A DNA stretch of 18,928 bases from Planctomycetota bacterium (GTDB lineage Bacteria; Planctomycetota; Phycisphaerae; UBA1845; PWPN01), in the NCBI GenBank assembly GCA_016209665.1, contig JACQVT010000088.1, positions 1-18,928 of the forward strand. Direction: 5' to 3'. Every line of letters starts with the position of its first letter. Position 1 is the stretch's first letter. The position numbers and the translations under genes were made by a program. A model generated the notes under the pieces. That model did not search any database, had not been told where the DNA came from, and saw nothing but the letters and a program-made list of their open reading frames with translations. Below, in pieces: positions 14,569-18,928 of the stretch.

Positions 14569-14874
14569 ATGCGTGGCCCGGCGGAGCGCCCCGGAGTCGT
14601 TCAGGCCGGCTGTTCCGGCAGGCGGCTCGTCCGCCAGGCGGTGGTGTTCCCCTTCGTGGTCGGCGCCCTGCTCGCCCGCTTGCTCGAGCACCTCGGCCGG
14701 CCGTGGGTTCGGCGGGGCGGGCGGCCCTCGATCAGGGCGAAGAGCCGTCGCTCGCACGCTGGCGGCGGTGCCGGTGGCCACGGCGGGTCCTCGGGGCGGG
14801 CAGGAGCTCGACCCGCGCACCAATGTGCCGGCGCGGCTGCACGATCCGCACCATCCGAGCCTGCCTCGGCCTGA
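14569..14874 (+). CDS. Possible small hypothetical protein with one hydrophobic segment
   Basis: I do not recognise this frame. Codons from about 14610 to 14770 end almost always in G or C, as real genes here do, and encode a short hydrophobic helix (RQAVVFPFVVGALLARLLEH) followed by a basic stretch (RPWVRRGGRPSIRAKSRR). The rest is Gly/Ala/Arg-rich and looks non-coding. It may be a small membrane peptide or the remnant of a longer gene. The start is simply the first ATG, and no ribosome-binding site is evident. Apart from it, nothing is seen between 14545 and 14934. Confidence 0.25.
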   Translation: MRGPAERPGVVQAGCSGRRLVRQAVVFPFVVGALLARLLEHLGRPWVRRGGRPSIRAKSRRSHAGGGAGGHGGSSGRAGARPAHQCAGAAARSAPSEPASA

Positions 14875-14934
14875 AACGCATTCCGTCGCGGTGGGCTGGC
14901 GAGGACGCGTCCGGGGGCGTGCGGCAGGTGGTGA

Positions 14935-15795
14935 TTACCGCTGCTTCCAGGGAACGAGCAGCCGCTCCAGGCTCTCCAGGGCACTGGCCGCTAGTAGTCC
15001 CAGGACGGCGGTGGTCATGATGCCCAGGTACATGCGGGGCACCTGGAACACTTCCCAGGAATTCCAGATCAAGTAGCCGATGCCGCCCGTCGTGCCCACG
15101 CTTTCGGCGTAGACGAGCACAATCAGCGAGACGCCCATGCCCAGCTTCAGCCCGGCGAAGATCAGCGGGAGGGAGCCGGGAAAGGCGATGACTGAGAGCT
15201 TCAGGAAGCTCGAGGCGCCGACGCTCTTGGCGACGTCGAAGTAGATCGGGTCGATGTTGAGCACGCCCGTCATGGTGTTGATGAGCACCAGGTAGAACGT
15301 TCCGACGGCGATGATGGCCCACTTGGACTCCTCGCCCAGCCCGAAGAGCAGCAGGAACAGCGGCAGCAAAGCCGACTTGGGAATGGGATAGGTGGAGTTG
15401 ACCAGTGGCCGCAGCGCGGCGCGCACGATAGGGACCAGACCCATGATGAGCCCGATGAGGATCGCCGGTACGGCCCCGATGACGAAGCCGATGACCACCC
15501 GCTGCACGCTGATGCCGACCTGGCGGGCCAGCGTGCCATCGGTGAGCAGGCGCTGGGCGGTCTGAAGGATCTCGCTGGGGGCGGGGAAGAAGCGCGTGTC
15601 GACGTAGCCGAGACGAGTAACCAACTCCCAGGCCAGGATCAGCACCACGGGGCTGGCGGCGGACACCGCGCCCTCGACCGGAAAGGTCCACCGGGGTGCT
15701 GGTGGGGCCGCACCTGGCTGGCCACTGGCGCCGGATGGACGCGGTTGCGCCCGAGCCACTGCGTCGGCCCGCCGTAGGTCGGGGAGCTTGCTCAC
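14935..15795 (-). CDS. Nitrate/sulfonate/taurine-type ABC transporter permease
   Basis: This is the membrane subunit of an SsuC/TauC/ThiX-type importer, 286 residues. A cytoplasmic Pro/Ala-rich tail (1-45) precedes the helices. FPAPSEILQTAQRLL and YPIPKSALLPLFLLLFGLGE are hallmarks of the family. The EAA loop lies at about 186-218 (DVAKSVGASSFLKL, then FPGSLPLIFAGLKLG). GTG 15795 overlaps the ATPase stop as GTGA, so the two are coupled. It is the last gene of the operon and faces the plus-strand nuclease region convergently. Substrates of this family include sulfonates, pyrimidines and riboflavin; the hydantoinase-like neighbour suggests a cyclic amide. Confidence 0.92.
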   Translation of the reverse strand: MSKLPDLRRADAVARAQPRPSGASGQPGAAPPAPRWTFPVEGAVSAASPVVLILAWELVTRLGYVDTRFFPAPSEILQTAQRLLTDGTLARQVGISVQRVVIGFVIGAVPAILIGLIMGLVPIVRAALRPLVNSTYPIPKSALLPLFLLLFGLGEESKWAIIAVGTFYLVLINTMTGVLNIDPIYFDVAKSVGASSFLKLSVIAFPGSLPLIFAGLKLGMGVSLIVLVYAESVGTTGGIGYLIWNSWEVFQVPRMYLGIMTTAVLGLLAASALESLERLLVPWKQR

Positions 15796-16610
15796 GCCGG
15801 GACCTCGGCTGCCAGGGGTTGTCGTGCAACGTTGTGCCGCAACAGCTCCCAGATCTCGTTGAACAGCGGCCCGTAGCGCGCATCGGACCGCACACGACGG
15901 ATGGTCCGCGGGCGATCGAAGGGCATGTCCAGGATGCGGAGGATGCGGCCCGGCCGCTGGCTCATCACCAGGACCCGGTCCGCCAGCAGAATGGCCTCGT
16001 CGAGGGAGTGCGTGACGTAGAGCACCGTCTTGCGGCTCCGCTCCCAGATCCGCAGCAGCTCGTCCTGCAGCACGAGCTTCGTCTGCTCGTCCAGGGCCGC
16101 GAAGGGCTCGTCCATGAGCAGGATGTGCGGATCGTTGGCCAGCGCTCGCGCAATGGCGACCCGCTGCTTCATGCCACCGGAGAGCTGGTGTGGCCAGGCG
16201 TCGGCGAACTCCGACAGTCCAACCTGGCGGATGTGCTCAGCGGCGATGCGGGTGCGAACCGCCCGGGAGATGCCGCGCGCCCGCAGCCCGAAGGCCACAT
16301 TATCGCGCACCCGCATCCAGGGGAAGATGCTCTGCTCCTGGAACACCACACTGGAGAGTGGCTGGCCGTCGCTCCCGGCCGAACCACGTGGGGCCACCAC
16401 CTCGATGGAACCCGTGGTCTGCCGATCGAGGCCGGCCAGGATTCGCAGGATGGTCGTCTTGCCGCAGCCGGACGGCCCCACGATGCACAGGAACTCGCCG
16501 GCCCGGACGTCCAGATCGATGCCGGCGAGGGCATGAATGGGCCGGCCCTTGATCAGGAACCACCTCGTGAGGTCCCGGATGCGGATGGCGATGCGCTCGC
16601 TCTCCGTCAT
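15792..16610 (-). CDS. Nitrate/sulfonate/taurine-type ABC transporter ATPase
   Basis: This is the energy-coupling subunit, 272 residues, with every ATPase motif in order: Walker A GPSGCGKTT (45-53), Q-loop VVFQEQSIFPW (Gln91), signature LSGGMKQR (143-150), Walker B ILLMDE (163-168), D-loop AALD and H-loop THSLDEA (His201). The FQEQ and LFPW-like Q-loop is characteristic of SsuB/TauB. The C-terminal extension (MSQRPGRILRILDMPFDRPR) is also typical of that group. ATG 16610 follows the binding-protein stop by 76 bp that hold a strong stem-loop. It should serve the adjacent permease, and could in principle not replace the missing ATPases of the peptide-type importer, which belong to another subfamily. 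Confidence 0.95.
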   Translation of the reverse strand: MTESERIAIRIRDLTRWFLIKGRPIHALAGIDLDVRAGEFLCIVGPSGCGKTTILRILAGLDRQTTGSIEVVAPRGSAGSDGQPLSSVVFQEQSIFPWMRVRDNVAFGLRARGISRAVRTRIAAEHIRQVGLSEFADAWPHQLSGGMKQRVAIARALANDPHILLMDEPFAALDEQTKLVLQDELLRIWERSRKTVLYVTHSLDEAILLADRVLVMSQRPGRILRILDMPFDRPRTIRRVRSDARYGPLFNEIWELLRHNVARQPLAAEVPA

Positions 16611-16636
16611 GCGGCTGTCAGTCGATCCTGCGGGGA

Positions 16637-16674
16637 AGGTGGGAGGAGCGCGCCGACGGGCGCGTCCTCCACCT
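16637..16674 (-). repeat. Strong intercistronic stem-loop after the SsuA-like gene
   Basis: The arms at 16637-16654 and 16659-16674 pair over 16 bp with two single-base bulges and a 4-nt loop (GACG). It starts about 12 nt after the binding-protein stop, on the side of the ATPase gene. It has no T-tract. As with the stem-loop at 7245-7268, it may keep the upstream binding-protein message stable relative to the downstream genes. Confidence 0.55.
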
Positions 16675-16686
16675 CTGGTCGTGCGG

Positions 16687-17829
16687 TTACTTGTACTCCC
16701 CGAGCTGCTTGATGGCGTACTCCGAGAAGGACGTGTCGACGATCTTGCCGAAGTCCGCGTCCTGGACGTCGACCAGCCCCTCCGCCTTGAGGATCAGGAA
16801 ATTCTCCTTCAGGCTGTCGACGCTGATGCGACCGTTCGGATCGAGCCCCTGGAAGTGCATCTTGTCGTACATCGCTGCGTCCTGGAGGCTCGTCCACTTC
16901 GTGAGCAGATCGACCATTTCTTGGCGATTCGTCTTCTTCACGAAGGCGTCGTTGTAGTCGCGCGTGCCCTTGATGAAGGCGACGTAGAGCTTCTTGGCGG
17001 TCTCGGTTCTGGCGAACTCGGCGTTGTAGGCCAGCCCGCCGATCTGGTGGTACGGGTAGAACTCGTCGGCGCCCTTCCAGCGGGTAAAGAGCCCCTGCTC
17101 CAGCCCGATGGCGATGGCCGGCTCGCTCGAGATCGCCGCGTCGATCGACCGGTTCGACATCGCCACGTTCATGTCGGTGTAGGCGAGCTGCACGATCTTC
17201 ACGTCCGCGATGGTCAGCCCGCCCTTCGCCAGTGCCTTCCGCAGGTTGAACTCGTTGGCCGCGTTGCGGGTGGGCAGTGCGACCGTCAGTCCCTTCAGGT
17301 CCTTGTAGTCGGTGAATCGCCCGCTGTCGATCAGGTCCTTGCGGATGATCAGGGCCTGGCTGGAGTAGCCGGGCGGCAGACTGCCCGTGTCGCCCACGAG
17401 CACGAAGCTGATCCCGCGCCCGAGGGCGTTGTAGAACGGCGGGCCTGGCGACAGGCCACCGCCCTGGATCTCGTTGGTCGCCAGAGGCGCGACCATGTCG
17501 TTGCCCGAGCGGAAGCCTACGAGCTCGACCTCGAGCCCCTGCTCGCGGAAGTAGCCGCGGGCCTCGGCGATGAAGAACGGCGCGTAGGCGATGTTCCCGG
17601 AGAGCACGCCCACCCGCACCTTGCTGGGCCCGGCCACAGGTGCCGCGGTGGCTGAGGGCGCGGTGGCGGCCCCTGGCGCCGCGGCACCTGTGGCCTTGCT
17701 CGCCGCCGGTGGCCCGGCCGCGGGCGTGCTGGCCGGTGCCGCGGCCGGTGCGCAGCCGGCCGCCAGGAGCGCCAGCCCCGCGACGAGGCCCAGCACCTGC
17801 GGCGGGAACCGCTGGAGCAAAACGGTCAT
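16687..17829 (-). CDS. NMT1/SsuA-like solute-binding lipoprotein
   Basis: This 380-residue protein is the external binding subunit of the SsuABC-type importer. The signal LGLVAGLALLAAGC places the lipid on Cys26. A long Ala/Pro/Thr linker (27-69) is followed by the two-lobe domain: KVRVGVLSGNIAYAPFFIAE, ARGYFREQGLEVELV, then DLKGLTVALPTRNAANEFNL. Both are standard for NMT1/THI5-like proteins. ATG 17829 has AAGGGG 6 nt upstream. It lies 52 bp after the hydantoinase-like gene on the same strand. Family ligands include sulfonates, thiamine pyrimidines and aromatic or cyclic amides; sequence alone does not tell which. Confidence 0.92.
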   Translation of the reverse strand: MTVLLQRFPPQVLGLVAGLALLAAGCAPAAAPASTPAAGPPAASKATGAAAPGAATAPSATAAPVAGPSKVRVGVLSGNIAYAPFFIAEARGYFREQGLEVELVGFRSGNDMVAPLATNEIQGGGLSPGPPFYNALGRGISFVLVGDTGSLPPGYSSQALIIRKDLIDSGRFTDYKDLKGLTVALPTRNAANEFNLRKALAKGGLTIADVKIVQLAYTDMNVAMSNRSIDAAISSEPAIAIGLEQGLFTRWKGADEFYPYHQIGGLAYNAEFARTETAKKLYVAFIKGTRDYNDAFVKKTNRQEMVDLLTKWTSLQDAAMYDKMHFQGLDPNGRISVDSLKENFLILKAEGLVDVQDADFGKIVDTSFSEYAIKQLGEYK

Positions 17830-17881
17830 GTGATTCCCCTTCCCACTATGAACGGGATCGGCGCGCCCAGCGGCGCCGGAG

Positions 17882-18928
17882 CTAGGCGATGGCCTGAGCG
17901 GGCGCCTCCACCGGATCGAGCGGATACCGTGCGTGCCCTACCTTGCGCGCCAGGTAGCAGCCCCGCGGTTCGCCGAGGATCTCGGCCCGCGGTACGCCGG
18001 CCGGCCAGCGGCTGGCGACCCGCCCCCTCAGCATGGTCAGCACGGGCCAGCCGGTGACCTCCCAGCCCTCCCAGGCCGACCATCCCGCCGAGCTGAGGAT
18101 CATCTCCGGGCGAATCCGCTCGGTGCGCTGCAGGTCCACGAGGACGACGTCGGCGTCGGCGCCCACCTCCAGGCTCCCCTTGCGCGGATAGAGACCGAAG
18201 GCGCGAGCGGTGTTGGCGCAGCACACCTCCACCAGGCGCTCCAGCGAGATCCGTCCCTTGTTCACACCCTCGCTCAGCATCATCGGCAGCATCGCCTCGA
18301 CCCGTGACGCGAACCCGCTGATGTCCGCCCAGACGTTGCCGGTCCTCATCTGCTCGGGCGGGGCGGTGTGGCAGACGTGGTCGCTGCCGACGCAGCTCGG
18401 GTCGCTGACGGCCAGGAGGCGCCAGAGCGCCGCGATCGTGTCCCGGTCGCGCAGGGGCACGTTGATCCGGTAGGTGTCGTGGTCCAGCGTCAGGTAGTGC
18501 GCACCGGTCTGGCCCACGATGGTGGCGCCGTCCGAACGGGCGATCTCGATCTCGCGGACCGTCTCTGGCGTCGACACGTGCTGGATGTACAGCGGGCACC
18601 CGAGAAGCCGCGCGTAGTAGGCATAGAGACGCACGTGGCCCGCTTCTCCCATGTGCGGCGAGTGCTCGTCCCAGGCGCGGGTCTCCTGGTAGCCGGCCCG
18701 CTGGAAGCGCTCCTTCAAGGCGCGGGAGATGCCCCAGTTCTCCGGGTGGATGGAGATGATCCCGGGTGCGCCCAGCGCCGCCACCGCCTCCATAGCCAGG
18801 TACACGGTTCCGTCGTCGAAGCCGAAGTGGCCGCCTTTCTTCTGGGCTTCCCAGGTGCCGAACAGCTCGGGTCCGCGCTGCGTGTGCAGGTGGAACTTGA
18901 ACGAGGTCACGCCCCAGTCGCGAGCGAG
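17882..18928 (-). CDS. Dihydropyrimidinase/hydantoinase-like amidohydrolase, N-terminus off-window
   Basis: The frame is open through the right edge, so the first part of the gene, including the HxH metal pair, lies outside. What is present starts at LARDWGVTSFKFHLHTQRG, where the Lys (11th codon from the edge) is the usual carboxylated ligand. His ligands follow in SIHPENWGIS and YIQHVSTPE, and the Asp in CVGSDHVCHT. The C-terminal part is complete: NKGRISLERLVEVCCANTAR, FGLYPRKGSLEVGADADVVL. It thus has the segment that the relative at 2875 lacks. It is the most upstream gene seen in the importer operon and should act on the imported compound by opening a cyclic amide. The GTG at 18910 is not a true start. 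Confidence 0.9.
   Translation of the reverse strand, partial: LARDWGVTSFKFHLHTQRGPELFGTWEAQKKGGHFGFDDGTVYLAMEAVAALGAPGIISIHPENWGISRALKERFQRAGYQETRAWDEHSPHMGEAGHVRLYAYYARLLGCPLYIQHVSTPETVREIEIARSDGATIVGQTGAHYLTLDHDTYRINVPLRDRDTIAALWRLLAVSDPSCVGSDHVCHTAPPEQMRTGNVWADISGFASRVEAMLPMMLSEGVNKGRISLERLVEVCCANTARAFGLYPRKGSLEVGADADVVLVDLQRTERIRPEMILSSAGWSAWEGWEVTGWPVLTMLRGRVASRWPAGVPRAEILGEPRGCYLARKVGHARYPLDPVEAPAQAIA

Noticed and set aside
14935..18928. Thiamine-pyrimidine (ThiXYZ) salvage system
   Set aside because: The transporter family fits, but no TPP riboswitch or thiamine gene is seen and the adjacent enzyme is hydantoinase-like. It remains only one of several possible ligands.
1..18928. tRNA, rRNA, CRISPR array, replication origin
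   Set aside because: I saw no cloverleaf-like sequence, rRNA segments, regularly spaced repeats or AT-rich iteron region.

Overview
The window is GC-rich, bacterial and densely coded. Both ABC-transporter binding proteins are lipoproteins with long Ala/Pro/Thr linkers. That style, together with a secreted nuclease carrying an Excalibur domain and a decayed YVTN-type propeller gene, fits Chloroflexota best. This is an inference from style; another high-GC soil phylum is possible.

Layout. 1-1921 is a graveyard of mobile elements: the C-terminal half of an ExeA/TniB-like ATPase, a broken helix-turn-helix tail that may come from a recombinase, the last 71 codons of an IS110-family transposase, and the first part of a second DDE-type transposase on the minus strand. 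1910-2662 (minus) is a class I glutamine-amidotransferase-like hydrolase (peptidase C26). 2875-3978 (plus) is a dihydropyrimidinase/hydantoinase-like enzyme with a complete metal site but no C-terminal end. From 10661 down to 4072 runs a minus-strand operon: an ATZ/TRZ-type amidohydrolase, a family 5 solute-binding lipoprotein, two peptide-type permeases and a class V aminotransferase. It starts from a near-consensus sigma-70 promoter. 10683-12017 (minus) is a cytosine-deaminase-like amidohydrolase, divergent from a PuuR-like XRE-cupin regulator (12160-12708, plus). 12941-14874 holds a decayed propeller gene, a secreted thermonuclease, and a frameshifted HTH/zinc-finger reading frame coupled to it. 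14935-18928 (minus) is a second import operon: a hydantoinase-like enzyme cut by the window edge, then an NMT1/SsuA-like binding protein, its ATPase and its permease.

How it may work together. Four amidohydrolase-superfamily enzymes, a C26 hydrolase, a PLP enzyme and two importers suggest uptake and breakdown of cyclic amides or N-heterocycles. The substrate cannot be named from sequence. The best evidence for joint control is an 11-bp identical sequence, GCTGTTCACCA. It occurs in the regulator/CodA-like divergent region, where it forms half of a GTGAACA-N6-TGTTCAC inverted repeat. It occurs again at the predicted transcription start of the five-gene operon, where TGTTCA is tandemly repeated. 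The two amidohydrolases next to these sites both seem to lack the Glu of the HxxE motif used by classical deaminases. No RNA genes, CRISPR arrays or origins were seen.
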